Of a stretch of DNA of 64,000 nt, positions 24,871-37,996 are shown one piece after another (position 1 is the stretch's first letter; each line of letters opens with the position of its first letter). A program made the position numbers and the translations under genes. The stretch lies in NCBI GenBank assembly GCA_009733575.1, contig ML769392.1, forward strand, positions 62,001-126,000, read 5' to 3'. The DNA is from Gymnopus androsaceus JB14. Its lineage: Eukaryota > Basidiomycota > Agaricomycetes > Agaricales > Omphalotaceae. The notes beneath the pieces were generated by a model. It was not told the origin of the DNA. It made no database searches and saw only the letters and a program-made list of their open reading frames with translations.

Positions 24871-25479
24871 CATAGCGTAGAACGTTGAGTGTATAATAAA
24901 GGATAGACATAAACGGAGGCAATTAATCTCCAACTTTCGAGATCCTTTCAATGAAGGTGTTCCATGCGAAGTTACATTGCGGTACTGAACTCTGCTTTTT
25001 TCCCAAATTTCCTTTTTATTCAACATGGGTCCTGCTTCGCCAATGTCAGTGTGTGGGGAATAATAATACATAAGTATGTGGTTTGACTATGTCTAACTAT
25101 TGTCTGCTCCGGTTGTGGTTATATATATGCAACTAGCGACAGGGATGTATGGTAAGTACGGAGGAAATGAGAGTGGTGAGGTGAGTACTGAGAAAGGCAC
25201 TAGGAGGAATTAGTGGAGGCGCCTTCCTACGATGAAAACCACCGGGGTCTGTCTGGAGGTGGCAGATGCAAAAGAGATGCTATAGTTAGAAATATTGCAG
25301 TGAATGATAAATTGAAATTTTGGCAGGGAAAAAATGAGATGACAAGAGGAAATGAAATGAAATGAATGAGTGATTTGGAATGGACAGCACACACACAGAC
25401 AAAAAAAAAACCAAATAAAGTTAGAAACGCAAAAAGAAGAAAGCAATGGATATCAACGAAACAACAAAGGAATGTGGGT
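24871..25479. other. Convergent intergenic region
   Basis: 3' flanks of the NDUFS6-like gene (+) and the kinase gene (-). A-rich runs near 25,400 (on the minus strand, pyrimidine-rich) probably belong to the kinase 3' untranslated region. No gene seen. Confidence 0.4.
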
Positions 25480-28400
25480 CTATGGAGATGAAGCAGCTTC
25501 GGAAGGAGTATTGAATGACATGGGAGATAGCGGCGGATAATCATAGCCACCACCACCAGCGACCGCTTCCAGGGTCGAAAAGGGCGGTAATGACATTGAT
25601 GTTGTGGTATCGAAGGATTCCTCAGTTGGATCTGACGACGTTGGTGTCGGTAATGGCGGCTGAAGAATCAAGTCACCATCGTCAGGCTTCGTTCCTCCCA
25701 TTGCAACATCCCATTTGTAACTCACCACTTTGAATATGGGATTTATTTGAATCTCTGACGATGATTTATTTGTATGTCCCGTATCTGGTGGGTGCGCGTG
25801 CCCATTTAAGTTGTTGCCGTTTCCTTGGTGGTGGAATTGATTCTGGCCGCGGTAGTCGAGCTCGTATGGGCTGTACGACATACTTCGTTGTGAGGGGTGC
25901 GGTTGGGCGACAACGCTGATGTGAGGGGGAGGTGCGTGGCCGCGCCGTGACGAGAGGGTTTCAGACCTCTGGTGTGGAACTTGCATCCACTGTGGTGAAG
26001 GGGGAAGGGATATTGGACTGGGAGAGAGAGAAGGGGAAAGTGAAAGCGTCTGCATCGGCGGCGGAGACACGCTACCATTTACACGATAAGGGGGACCGGG
26101 ACCATCAGCATTCACTGAAGCCCGTGTCCGGAAATCGTGTGCGAGCTGGCCATCTAATGAGAATGAATTGGGATTGGAAATAGAAGAACGTGCAGAAGAA
26201 TGTGAACGAGGATGTGAATAATCATCAAAGGTCCGCAGTGAAGACGATGTGGATGTTACACGATTTAGACCTAATAAACTTGGTCTATTTCGTATTCGTG
26301 ACGGCCCTGGATCGCTATCCACCGTCGCAAAGGATATCGCGGACATCCTACTGCTATGCACATCCGACGATGAAATCGAGACATCATCGTCGAACTCCAT
26401 TCTCCGCACTTTGGTCATTCTCTCGCTACTTCGCTCGCTCTCACTCGTCGGCACATGTCCAAACCGCACTGGGGAAACGTTTACAGGATTGTGACCATTA
26501 ATATGCTCCCGATCCCTTCGTATGGGTCCAGTGGCGGCCTGTTTACCTAGTGCAATCGCCGAGGGAAGAGCTGGTCCCCGCTCCGGTCCCCGCTCTATCG
26601 CACCTCGCCATTCGATAAACGGTGTGGCCTCCTTGATGGCTGCTTCAGAGTGCTGAATGATTATATTCCGCTTCTGCATGACAGCCCTTGCCTGCTCTCT
26701 CTGCATTTTCTGGGCGAGCGCGCGCCGCTGTTTTTCGGCTTCCCGATGCACCTTCTCTGCCTCCTTCTTATTGAGCCTCTTTAGCTCATCCTGCCGTAGT
26801 GGTTCCCGCGGTGAGGACGGTTCACCTTTGAGCGAACGATTGTCCGACCCGGCTGATTGCGTGCGCTTCAAGGTCCCAGTCGAGCTTGAAGCTGCAGGAA
26901 TCTCGTGCACGGGCGGGAGTTCATGGTGATGGTGTTGTTGCTGATGTTTATCGCTGCCGAACCGTCCCAGGCCCCATTTCTTGCTAAATCCAGAAAGCTT
27001 GCCACCAAGCTTTGTTTGCGGGGATTGACCAAGGTCACCATTGGGAGGATGCGAATAATCAGAGGCACCACCATTGGATATATCTGGTGATGTATCCATG
27101 GAATAGTCGCCGCCATTGGTCCAAGTACGAGATTCTGCATGGACCGTACCGTTGGTGTAGGAGGAGGGTCCGGGTGAAGGCGACGGGGACGGAGAATGGT
27201 GATGTGAATTGGAGGCGGGAAAAAATGACGAACGATGCGAAGCGGTCGCTGTGGGGATCTGCAATTGTGATGTGTGGGAATGTGATGGAGGGATAGATCT
27301 GGGAGATAGTGAGCTAATGGATGGAGGAATGCCGTTGCTCGCATGCAGCGGCTGGGTGCTGTAATGGGATGTGGCCAGGCGGACGCCGGGGGGTAGCGGA
27401 ATATCGTTGAGTGGGAGGGATTCAACAAGGTAACGATGGTGAAGACACTGATGGCTGGTGAGACGGGCGTCAGGGTCAAATCTGAGGAGGTCGCGTATGC
27501 AATGGATAAGTGAGGTGGGTACAGAGCGGTCAAAAAGAGCGTGAATATCTTGTGGTTGCATCTAATGGAAGAGTTAGCGAATAGTAAGAGAATGAAATCG
27601 AATACTAACTGGACGGAATTCAAATCCAACCTGTTGCGCCATCTGCAGACCCTTTAGCCAAGCACCACCTCCTAGAGGCGCCCCAGAAGAATCGAGTCCA
27701 TAGTCATTGCATGGGTTACCGAGAACATCGCAAATTCTGGCAATTTGATCAAGCTGGTCCGAGCCAGGGAACAAAGGGCGCAGATTTACGAGCTCGGCCA
27801 TGATAGTGCCCAGAGCCCACATATCGACCGGATTAGAATAGTCGCGACTGAGAAATAAGACTTCGGGTGCTCGATACCACCGGGTCGAGACATACTCGGT
27901 ATAAGGGGGGAGACTCTTTGTCTCCCTGGCTAGACCAAAGTCGGCAAGCTTGATGATGGCTACGACGTCCTTTTCAGTTGTATTTGGAGCCGCAACTGGA
28001 GACAGCGGCGTGTAGTCAAACAAACCCGTAGTGGTTACCAGTACATTCTCTGGCTTCATATCGCGATGGAAGTAACCATTAGCGTGAATATGGTCCAGAC
28101 CTGATACTATTTGGAAAAAGATGGAGGAAACGAGACCGCCAGCAAGTGGCCTCCCTTTTCTGGCTTTGATAAGATGGTAGAGATTGCCTTCCATGGATTC
28201 AAACACAAAATATAACTCTTTTGTCCCAGGAAGCAGGAAAAAGTCGTAGAGGGGGATGATATTTGGGTGAAAGGGGATTGCGCGCAGCGACTAGGAGAAA
28301 ACATTAACTGAGATTCAATTCGCTGGAACAAGTAACGCACCTCAAGCTCTTTGAGCTGCTGACACTCATCCCAGCCCCCTTCCCAACGCTTCTTCATCCT

Positions 28401-28697
28401 CTTGACTGCTACGAGTCGTTTCCCAGCCCATTCTGGCCTCGCTCCTGCTCCGCATTGCATCGGAGAAAGCGGCGTATTTGGCGGTAAAGTTCCATGCCAA
28501 TCGCAGAGCCAGACAGTTCCAAAGGAGCCATCTCCCAAAACTTTGAGGGGAGTATACGATCTGGTCGAGGAAGACTGGGAGGAGCCAACGACGAGTCGGT
28601 TATTTTCGATGTGGACAGAGGGGACGCCGAGGACATTAATGGATTTCGACACATTTTGAGGCGGATTAATTTGCTGGCTGCGAGGGTAATTGTTCAT
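25480..28697 (-). CDS. CMGC Ser/Thr kinase, Crk1/Ime2/MAK-like
   Basis: Starts at ATG 28697 (MNNYPRSQQINPPQNVSK). Kinase motifs in order are LGDGSFGTVWLC (Gly loop), RLVAVKRMKK (Lys), YFHRDMKPENVL (HRD) and LADFGLARE (DFG). TEYVSTRWYRAPEV is a MAPK-like TEY activation loop as in Ustilago Crk1. DMWALGTIMAELVNLRPLFP follows. An insertion of about 25 residues lies between HRDMKPEN and DFG, a feature of the Ime2-like branch. The kinase lobe ends near 27,430 (LLRFDPDARLTSHQCLHHRY). About 650 Ser/Pro/His-rich, probably disordered residues follow, with a charged helix of KEAEKVHREAEKQRRALAQK type near 26,720. Relatives act in meiosis, morphogenesis and mating signalling. The precise role here is inferred only. 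Confidence 0.88.
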
Positions 28698-28962
28698 AGT
28701 CGCATTTCTTCCCCTTTACTGTAGTCGGCAGCACATGGAATGTACACTGTTCCAGACAAGCTTTGCGAAACCTCGGCTAACTGGAAAAAAGAAGCAACTC
28801 GGCTTATGAAATTGATATACTCTGTGGAGTGACAGCCATCCGTCACATCCTAACTACACGCACAAAAGAAGCTACCACTTCTCAATCATTCAATTTCACA
28901 GCCAGTACAGCGGTCATGTACATATACAAAGCGGTAAGAGACTAGAACAGCACCGACTGTCT
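28698..28962. promoter_or_regulatory. Upstream region of the kinase gene
   Basis: 265 bp between the PRPP synthetase stop and the kinase start, both on the minus strand. It must hold the kinase promoter. No specific site recognised. Confidence 0.3.
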
Positions 28963-30252
28963 CTAATATGGCACTTCATGGAATAGCTTGGATATACTTT
29001 CTCCATAATGGCTTCGCCTGATCACCTCTCCCAAAACTACCCCAATATCAATAACCTCTATTTTGGCGCATTTTTCCTGATTCTCCTGCTGTGGCAGCGT
29101 GTTGGTCACGATAAGCTTTTCCAGCGCACTCTCCGTTACATTCTTCAGTGCATCCCCACTCAATATTCCGTGTGTGACGATAGCATATACCTTGTTCACC
29201 CCCGCTTCCGACAAATGTTGCGCAGCCAAGCAAAGCGTCCCACATGTATCGGCCATATCGTCTACCAGAATCGCCGTCTTGTCCTTGACATGGCCAACGA
29301 GAACCATCCGAGATACTTCATTTGCCTTTTTTCGTTCTTTGTGGAACAGTGCGAAATCTACGCCTAACCGATCTGCCATCGAAGTTGCACTACATGCGGC
29401 CAATCGATCCGAATGTCATGATCATTCCCATCTGGAAAGCAACAAATCGAAACGTACCGTTTAGCTCCTCCAGCATCAGGTGAAACAATCACCACGTCCT
29501 CGAGACTAAAATGTGTACGAATATAAAGGATGGCAGACGGCTCCGCATAGAGCTTTTCTATCCATCAGAAGCAGTTCTGTGAGAGTGAAAGCATGCTTAC
29601 ACTGAAAATGGCTCAGTTCAGGCTGTGTACGCAACTGAGAAAAAGAACCAACTCACTTGTCAACGGGAACATCGAAAAAACCCTGGATCTGAGAGGCGTG
29701 TAGGTCCATCGTCTGCGTGCGGGAAGCGTTCAAAAAAAACCTGAGCATGAGCGGAAAAGAAGCAGCATACAATAAGATGATCACAGCCAGCCTTTTGCAG
29801 CATATTGGCGACTAGTTTAGCTGTAATCGGCGCTCTACTCTTGTCCTTCTTGTCCTGCCTTGCATACGGAAAAAGAGGAAGAACGGCGGTGATACGTTTT
29901 GCGCTCGCTATTTTGCAAGCATGTATCATAATACACATTTCCATTCAAGGCAGTATTAACGGCGCCACATCCAGTGTTGATAATGTAGACATCGTCTTCA
30001 CGGACAGACTCTCCGATACGGACGTTGGTTTCGCCAATTCCACTGCGGGTGACTTCAGCTTTGCCTAGTTGGAGACCGAGCCTGGGTAGACTAGTTAGGC
30101 ATTATATGACCAAGGGAGAGAATATTGTAACCTCCGAGCTATGATCTCTGCGAGCTCTGGATGGCTGGTGCCTATAAAAAAAGTTCAATTTAGAGCCAAA
30201 AAAGAGGGCTCGACGTACCGGTGAATATTTTGATTCCACTTCCACTTAACAT
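28963..30252 (-). CDS. PRS: Ribose-phosphate pyrophosphokinase (PRPP synthetase)
   Basis: Makes 5-phosphoribosyl pyrophosphate from ribose 5-phosphate and ATP for purine, pyrimidine, His and Trp synthesis. The start at ATG 30252 gives [12 protein letters not shown]. Spliced exons read [20 protein letters not shown], then [20 protein letters not shown] with the catalytic flexible loop [31 protein letters not shown] follows, then the PRPP-binding loop [12 protein letters not shown] and a C terminus KLFHEVPY, stop TAG 28963-28965. Length is about 320 residues, the compact class without the large non-homologous inserts of some fungal paralogues. At least five introns. Which of the fungal PRS paralogues it is cannot be decided. 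Confidence 0.94.
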
Positions 30253-30598
30253 GGCAATATATAGATAAAATAAAGACTAGTAGATCATGAAGTTTGAAGG
30301 ATAAAGCAGTTTAAAAGGTTCTAGCGAAGCGATGCCTTAGGTAATTGTTTGGAAAAAGTGATCGGAAACGCAGCACTCGACGACCAGTATGATATACTGG
30401 TAATTTTTAGTGGAGTTTTGTGGACGATTATGTAGAATTAGACCACTATAAAATGTGCCAGAAATTGAATGAATTCGGCTTTGGCCACCGTGAGACCCGC
30501 CTTGTTCTCTTCCTGCTTTGACCTTTTGGTTCTACTTATCAACGACCTTTACGTCCTTCTACGAGACCTTGTACGTTCCCTCATGAAAAGTTCAGAAA
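30253..30598. promoter_or_regulatory. Divergent promoter PRS / WDDDF-repeat gene
   Basis: 346 bp between two divergent starts. No recognised binding site. GATATACTGGTAATTTTT lies near 30,391. Confidence 0.35.
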
Positions 30599-33500
30599 AT
30601 GGCTACGATCCTCAGCATGCCTCCTTCTGGCACGTCCTTTGCTTCTTCTTCTACGCGTCCAGCTCTGACTTGTCCTTTTATAGCTCCCTCTGAAAACTGG
30701 GACGACGACTTTGAATTTCAACAGAATCTCGCAAGAAAGAACCCCCCAAACGAAACCCCTTCTCACAGCAGAAACTCTTCTCATACATATCCAAAACAAC
30801 CTCAGCTCACAAACTGGGTCGAACCCGGCCCTTCTACGCCTTCGAAACGACCCCTAAATGAAGAGAATTGGGACGACGATTTTGAGGACAAGACCGACTC
30901 TCCTGTACAGAAGAGTGCGAGTGCTAGACAGATGATTCCAAGCTCTTCGCTTCAGCAAGAGAATTGGGATGAGGATTTTGATCTTTCTCCCGCGAAATCT
31001 GTTCACAAGCAGCACTATTCGTCCGCTGCGCAAGCCGATTTTCGATGATGACGACGACGAAGACGATGATATGGACTTTAATAATCTAGACAAGGAAGAG
31101 GATCGTACTGTCACGGCTCGTTCACGGCGTGCAATCTCCCGTGTCAACGAGACCCCTCCTCCTCCAGTTCCCCCAATTCCATTTTCCTTCTTAACCACTA
31201 CAAATTCTCGCGAACAACCCTTTCCTCGTTCGCCAACAGCATCCGTCTTTTCTGTACCTACATCTGGACGCGACTCTGTCGCCTACTCTTACACTTCTAC
31301 TAGCCATCTCCGTCCAACCATCTCGCGTTCCTCCATCACCGGCTTTGCCAATCTTCCCCCCAGCCCACCCATTCACAAGGAACGTGAACGACGTCGTTTG
31401 CGGAAGAAGAGCAGGCCGCAGGACCCTGCTACGATGGAGATGCATACCCGGGCAGCCTACAACTATCCAGGTGCATTTACCATGAATTCGAGTCAGGAGA
31501 GCATTAGAGAATCGGACGGAGAGCTGGAACCACGGCCTGTTACACCTCGACGGTCTCCAAGTCCAGCTGCTACTCCCGACCCTGCAGTGACCATGAGTCC
31601 ACCTAGAAACAACCGAAATAGCGTGAGCAGCAGCTCAGGATTGCCGTCTCCCCCATCCAGGACACCCCTTCTCAGTAGGATTGGCAGTGTCAAGAAATGG
31701 GGCGTGAGGAAGAAGAGAGCTAGTTCTACCCCGAGCGAAACTATACTTCAAGAGGCGGAGAGACAGGCTGAGACTGGTATGTATCACTCTACATATTTGT
31801 TCCTATGCTAACTCGTCGATACAGAACAACAAGAGAACAGAACCCGTCCTCCTAGCGCAGCTGGTCTACCAGCACCTTCTACACCATCCTCCAAACCCTG
31901 GTTTTTTCGAGCCACTAGTGGCAGCGGTGCTGTCAATACTCCCGCTCAGAAGTTTGAAGTGAACGACCATCAGACACCCAAGGCTTCCGCCCGAACAGCC
32001 AAAAAATCCGATTTACCTCCCTTTGACACTCCATCAAAGCTAGTCAAGCGTAAAAGCCTGGGCTTTGTTCCACTTCGACCACGGAATGGCCCAGTTAACG
32101 ACGACGTCGAAGACTTGCCGCCTCCGCCTCCTTCTCGGAACTCTACGTTAGGGTCTACGAGTGATTTACCTTCAGATCTGGAGGCTGAGCTTGGATTAGA
32201 TTCTGATGTGGCTGCTGGGAGAAGCCCGTCAAAGAAGAAGAAGAAGAACAGACAGTCATTGGCCAACCCACCACCGCAGCAGCCTAGACATGGTTCATAC
32301 GGTGGGATCGGTCTCGGTAGAGCGCCTGATGCTAGACGGAGCACGGAGGATTTCGAGTCTCGGCGGAATACACCTCGGTCGTCCTCGAGATCCAAGAGTC
32401 GAGATAGACGGGCGGAGAAAGAGTCTGCTAATAGAGACGAGTCGGAAGGAAGTAGAAACTTCATGGGAAGTGTGCGTAGGATTAGTTTTGTTGGAAAGCA
32501 CAAGCGGACAAAGAGCGGGGTATCTTTGTCTAGTGTCGCAGAAGGCCTGAAGAAGTCACTAGACCGTCGCAGAGAGACTAGCGATGATGCAATGGACGTT
32601 GATGATAATCAGCCTCCTCCTCCCAGTGGTAGCGGGCTTTTACCTCCCATTGAGCTGTCTCCGCCCTCACCTCCACATATAGCTAGCGGGTCCACTATTG
32701 GTCTAACAGCTCACGAGGATTCTCTCGATTTGGATGCCCTACCTCCTCCCCCTTCATCTTCATCGTCTTCTAATTTTAGCTCGCCATCTTTGTTGCTAAA
32801 GTCTTCAACAGGGACGGTGAAGCCCCCGCTGACAGCCTCTCTTGGAAGATCAACCATTGTGCCTGTTATGATCGCTAGCAGTAGTATGCCAGCTAGCTCG
32901 AGCAATGTTCCTAGACGCAACTCGCTTGGGGATCTGAAGATACCAGCTAGGATCAGTCAAGCCCAGGTTGGGCTCAGAAGAGACTTGGGTATGGTCAAGG
33001 AATTTGCGACCAACGTCGAGCGTAAGTACTTGATCTTTGCATGAAGGACTGCTGATTAACATTTTAACAGAACTCAAAAATCTTCAGACGATCTATCACA
33101 ACCTTGTCGTTGAAATGCAGAGTATACTCGATGCGCATGCCCACCAAGTTTCCTCTCGTGCCGCCTCGCCCATCTTTAGACCACTATCTCGAATGCGTTC
33201 CAATACTTCAGGTGCTGCTCCATCGCCGACGCATGATTCCTACAAGCACCTTGCTGCTGCGTTTTATACCATAAACTCCAAATACAAGATCGCCTGGGAA
33301 TGCGCAGAGCTACTCATCGAGCTAGGTGGTGGCTCGTCTGAGACGGCTCCCAACTCACCCCCTTCTACAAGTATCTCAGCTCCGACGATGATGGCTGCCG
33401 CTATCTCGTCGAACCAATCCAAGAAGAGCAGAGAGAGGGCGATTACCCTATCTGGCGAACAATCAAAACCTGGTACTCCGACTCCAGGTTCTTACGCATC

Positions 33501-34698
33501 AGATTCCTCCAGTCCGCCCTTGGTGAATGCGCCGAACATGGCTTGGCGTGCGTCCACTGGAAGGCACGACCTCAACCAGCGCCAACTCCTTCTACTCCGA
33601 GAGATGCTCAACAACTCCAACTCATCCTTCGTGACGGAAAATACTCAGTCACCTATTGTGGAGGATCCTCCGACCGCTGTTAATCGGGAATGGCGTTGGG
33701 GAGGAGATGGAATGAACAGTACCATCACCTTGCCATCAGAGGAGAGCTCTACAGTCCCCAGCGCTGATGCCGGCAAGAAGAGGCGCAGTAGCCGATTAAA
33801 AGGCATGCGAGATATGCTGCGTTCTTTGACGAAGAATCAAGCCGCTAACACGTCACCTGTTCCGCCTTCGACAACTTCTCTCAGCACAGAGTCTTCCAAG
33901 GATAGCCAACATCGGTATCCTCATGATAAAGTCCCGACGTATGGGCGACGGAGGGCCAAAACAAGCTCTGGGCCAGACGCAGCTAGTTCTGTGCGAGAGA
34001 GAGACAGGGACGTACGTTCTAAATCTCCGTATACTGCTACCTCTCTCTCCGTGAAAGCATCTCCTCGTCGACCTTCGTTGGCATCTATCTTCCGGATAGG
34101 TGGCAAAAGTAAACCTTCTCCGACTCCTTCCGCCATGGGTTCCTCCAGGTGGCATCTCAACAGACAATGTCAATGTTCACACTCGGGAGAGTAGTGGAAC
34201 TACTTCTGATGACGAGGAGGATTGGGATCGTCTTGAATATCCATACGAATTGGACGGCACGACTCGAGCCAGAGCTGTGCCTTCGACTATCCGCGGGCGA
34301 TCTCCTTATATGCCGGAAACTCAGCTACCTCCTCTTGGTACGACAACTCCGAACAGGAGGTCCGCAAGTAACTCCCAGACGTCGTTGTGGGCAGAACCGC
34401 CTTCCTTCGTCACCCGTAGGTGTGCCAGCCCGTGCTACGCGACTCTCGAACGTGGAAGAAAATGCGGATGATGCTCGCGCGTCGAAAACTTCGTTGAAAC
34501 GGACCGGATCGAGTCCAGTTCACTCCTAGAAAAGTAAACAAAACGGGATCCGTACGTTCCATGCCTCCACAACCATTATTCTCCGACAGGCTTGCGATGA
34601 CCCCAGAAAACATCAAACCGCTGCTCGAAAACGCTAGAGAAGTGCATGCTCGACTGACCGATTGCATTGGAGAAATTCGTACGCTTATAGCGGAATGA
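30599..34698 (+). CDS. Large disordered protein with ENWDDDFE repeats, possibly Byr4/Bfa1-like
   Basis: The N-terminal exon (ATG 30599) holds three spaced repeats: SENWDDDFEF, EENWDDDFED and QENWDEDFDL. A long Ser/Pro/Arg-rich region follows. Then come the more ordered block ISQAQVGLRRDLGMVKEFAT NVE and, after an intron near 33,020-33,070, LKNLQTIYHNLVVEMQSILD and YTINSKYKIAWECAELLIEL. A WDRLEYPYELD motif lies near 34,220. The last exon ends MTPENIKPLLENAREVHARL and TDCIGEIRTLIAE, stop TGA 34696-34698. WDDDF-type repeats recall Byr4/Bfa1, the GAP scaffold of the septation network. That link is a memory-based hypothesis. Several frame changes need very short introns (see findings) and the final junction near 34,500 is unresolved. 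Confidence 0.6.
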
Positions 34699-35286
34699 TT
34701 TCTTGCTGGAAAAATGACACTTGCATCTATTTATCTCATCCTTTCTTGCTTCGGACTTGCTTGTTTGTTACACATACATCCAATGTAGTACTATGTACTT
34801 GTCTCCTTCATTCATCGCATTGCTCTGCATCTGCTTTCGTTAATAGTTATTTCATTTGTCCTTATCACTCGTTCATTCCTAATACAACTACACAATTTTA
34901 TTGCTTGTTAGCATTGGTGTGAGTGATCATGTTCGATTTGCTAGACAATACACCGGAAGCTTATAGGTAAACAGCGTTTGAGACTAAAAGGAGTGGACGG
35001 GTTTGGAACCATAAAACTAGTAAAGTATGCGACAAAAACCGTTATACAACCAGAGAGTGTATCAAGAAGAGTGAAACAACAAGAAAAGGGACTAGTGAAA
35101 TAAATGAAGGATAGTGCATCGTTAAGAAGTTAATCAAGCTACTGGAATGAAATAAAAGACTGTAAAGCAAATAATATACGAAGATGGACAGCGAGGAGAC
35201 AATTGTGAAGAATACGCAACATGATATGCAGGATGAGATAAACGATACAAGGTGTATGTATGACACAAAGCGCAAAGGAACATGAT
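34699..35286. other. Convergent intergenic region
   Basis: 588 bp between two convergent stop codons, T-rich on the left and A-rich on the right. It should hold both 3' untranslated regions. No gene seen. Confidence 0.4.
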
Positions 35287-37770
35287 TTATGCATGTCCAC
35301 GGAAAGTACCCGGTGGTGCGTTCATGTTGCCGTTCAAAATGGACAACAAATGGTTATTGGGTATGGCTGATAGTCCTTGAGACTGTCCAGGAGGTGGAGG
35401 TATGTTGAATACAGGGGATAGAGCCGGAGCGGACAATGGTACTGGTAACTGGTGAGAAAGCGGAGGGACTGATCCAGGAGAAAGGGGAACAGAACGGTGT
35501 TGTACAGGAAAGAATGCCCCGTCCCGAGATGATGATGCAGGAACAAAGGGTGGGTATCCAGGAGGAGGAGGAGGGAATCGGTACTGGGCAGGCCCTGGAA
35601 GCATTTGCGGTATAGCAGGCGAAGCCCGTGGAAGAGGATTCATTAGCGCCGAGAGTTGGCTATGGGTCATACTCATACTTCCGGGCATGCTGGGAACACC
35701 ACCATACGGAGCACGATGGACGGCTTGACTTGTCCGAGGCCTTACAACGAAAGCATCATCATGCATTGGAAGGTGTCCTGGAACAGGGGGTGGAGGAAAT
35801 CCACGCCCTCCCATTCCCATCGGGCCCGATGAATAAAGAACATTGTGCTCGTACTGGGCCGGATGAACAGGTTGTGAGTACCTCGTTACGTGTTCCTTCA
35901 AAGCACCGTTCACAGCAGCATCCCGAATCTGCAATATCGGAGACATTCGAGCGGATTCGTTTGCCACAGCTTCTAACAATGCTATCTGTTTTAGACGTTT
36001 AGCAGAAGAAGGTATTTCCGTCGTCCTGGCCAAATACGGCGAAATGTCAGCCGTGCTTGATGTACGACGAGAAGTAGCTCGGAAAGGCCTGACGGGAGAT
36101 GTCGAGGGTGAAGCCGCGGCATCGGAAGCAGAAAGAGGAGGAGATTGCAGGCTGTTCGACGTTGTACGAGGAGAGGATGAGATAGGAGCATTTCGAGGGA
36201 ATGAGAGCGCTTGCGTCGTCTGGCCAACTGGGTTAACTTCTAAAGTCGAAGTACTGCCAGGGACTATGGTAGATGAAACATCGGATACGGGCGGAGAAGG
36301 CTCGCGAATGACCTCGGATGGAGATTCGGGAACACTAACCGACAGTGGAGCAGGAGGAACGGGAGACTTAGGTGGAACAGGTTTGTGGATGACTTCACTT
36401 GGTGCCGCCATCCCAGAGAGGGTGAGACCGCTCAACAATCTTGCAAAGTGTGGATCAAGCGTTTCAGGGTGTACAATGTCAACATGATTGGCGGCAGTTG
36501 ATATAGATTGCGGAGACGGAGTTTGCGGATCTGTAGATGATGATTGAGAGCTGGATTCCTGATTCGCTTCTTGTGATGAAGTAGAGGGTGAGTCGGCAAT
36601 CGAAAGCTGGTGACGACTAGCAGGACGTGACTCGTGGTTATGGGCCTTCTTGTTTCTATTTTTTCGGGGAACGTTGGATGGTTTATGCTCTCGGATAAAT
36701 TGTTTCAATGCACTAGAAAGAGCAAAATTCAGACACGATATATACACAAGTTGGGGAGGGTATTTACCCAATGAACGGTGTAATGAGATAGAACTTTCCG
36801 GGAGCTGTCTTGTTACGCTTCCAAGTAGGAAGGTCGGCTAAGCGAAACCACTCGATTTTCTGTATTGAAGAACGTCAGATGTTTAGGCAACATAGACAAG
36901 CTGAATTTCGTACACTGATTTCCTTTCGTGTCTTTGTCTTGAAAGGATAATCCTCCGGAACGCCAGGAACAATGTACAGTGCGAATTCTTTGCTCTTTTA
37001 TAGAGGTTTCAATGACATGTTCTGGATTCAGTTGGGACGCTAGGTTATAGCCAGTCTCTTCGAGAACCTGAACGAATATATATAAGTGACTCGAAACAAG
37101 TGTTGCGGAATGACGCACTTCGCGGATGGCACAATTAGGTTGAGGTTCGTCTTCGTTTATTTTGCCTTTTGGAAAACCCCAGCCCGATGACGACTTCCAA
37201 CCTTTTACTAGAACACACTGAACACAGCGTTAAGTAGGTTGATGAGTTATCGATGAAAAAAGCGCACCTTTTCCCAACTATCATTCAACATTATTGCACC
37301 ACAAACAGGAACGCGGGTTTTGTACTGCATAAAGTCGGTGAATGCCTGGTCGTGGTCTTCCCATCGATGCAGCAAAGGGCATGCGTCAAACAACATTGCA
37401 GAGAATTTCTTCAGTGGGAGAGAAGGGAATCTGGGATTCGCCTCGCGGACAAAGTCTTCATAAAACCAATGCCTGTACACCAAAAGATGAATTTCGTTCT
37501 GCGGCAGAGAGAAGTTCGGATCCTACGCTTGCTCCACTTGGAAAGATATCCGCTCTAAAGAGTTCAATTCTTCGTCCGGTAGATTTAGGATGAAGCGACT
37601 AAAGTAATGCAGTCCTAAGTGGTAGCCAGATGAGAATAAAAGGGAAACTACCTCGTCAGATCTTCTAAAACGTCTTCTTGCGACTCGTACATGCTTGAAA
37701 ATCGCCCTTGCGAAGGATCCGTGTGCGCCGCAGAGGGAATTTCGGGTGATGAGGATGATGAGGAGGACAT
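35287..37770 (-). CDS. DCP2: mRNA-decapping enzyme subunit DCP2
   Basis: Removes the m7G cap in cytoplasmic mRNA decay, with DCP1. ATG 37770 opens MSSSSSSSPEIPSAAHTDPS. The helical regulatory domain has RFILNLPDEELNSLERISFQ and WFYEDFVREANPRFPSLPL. The catalytic part has VPVCGAIMLNDSWEKCVLV and WGFPKGKINEDEPQPNCAI, then REVLEETGY. Together these form a complete Nudix box GX5EX7REUXEEXGU with the catalytic glutamates. Box B follows (IEWFRLADLPTWK, FYLITPFIGPLKQFIREHKP). The remaining 450 residues are Pro/Ser-rich and disordered, as in fungal DCP2, where short leucine-rich motifs bind Edc3/Pat1. Several short introns lie in the 5' half; the long 3' exon is 35287 to about 36771. Confidence 0.95.
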
Positions 37771-37996
37771 GGAAGTCCAAAGAAAGAGTGAGTGATAATG
37801 GTAAACTTGAAGTAAAGTTGGTTAAGAGGAGACTCGGTTCAATGGCAGGAGATCATGTGTACGGACTCTCGCCGCCGCCTGGCAAATGATCACGTCACAT
37901 CTAGTCACGCCGGCCCGATTCGTAAAGTTTAACCAAACGATTGCCAAACATAACTTATATTATTTAATATACATGCAAAAAATGCTATTATGATAT

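Noticed and set aside
32206..32550. Plus-strand overlapping ORF in the WDDDF-repeat gene
   Set aside because: Shadow of the Ser/Arg-rich coding frame.
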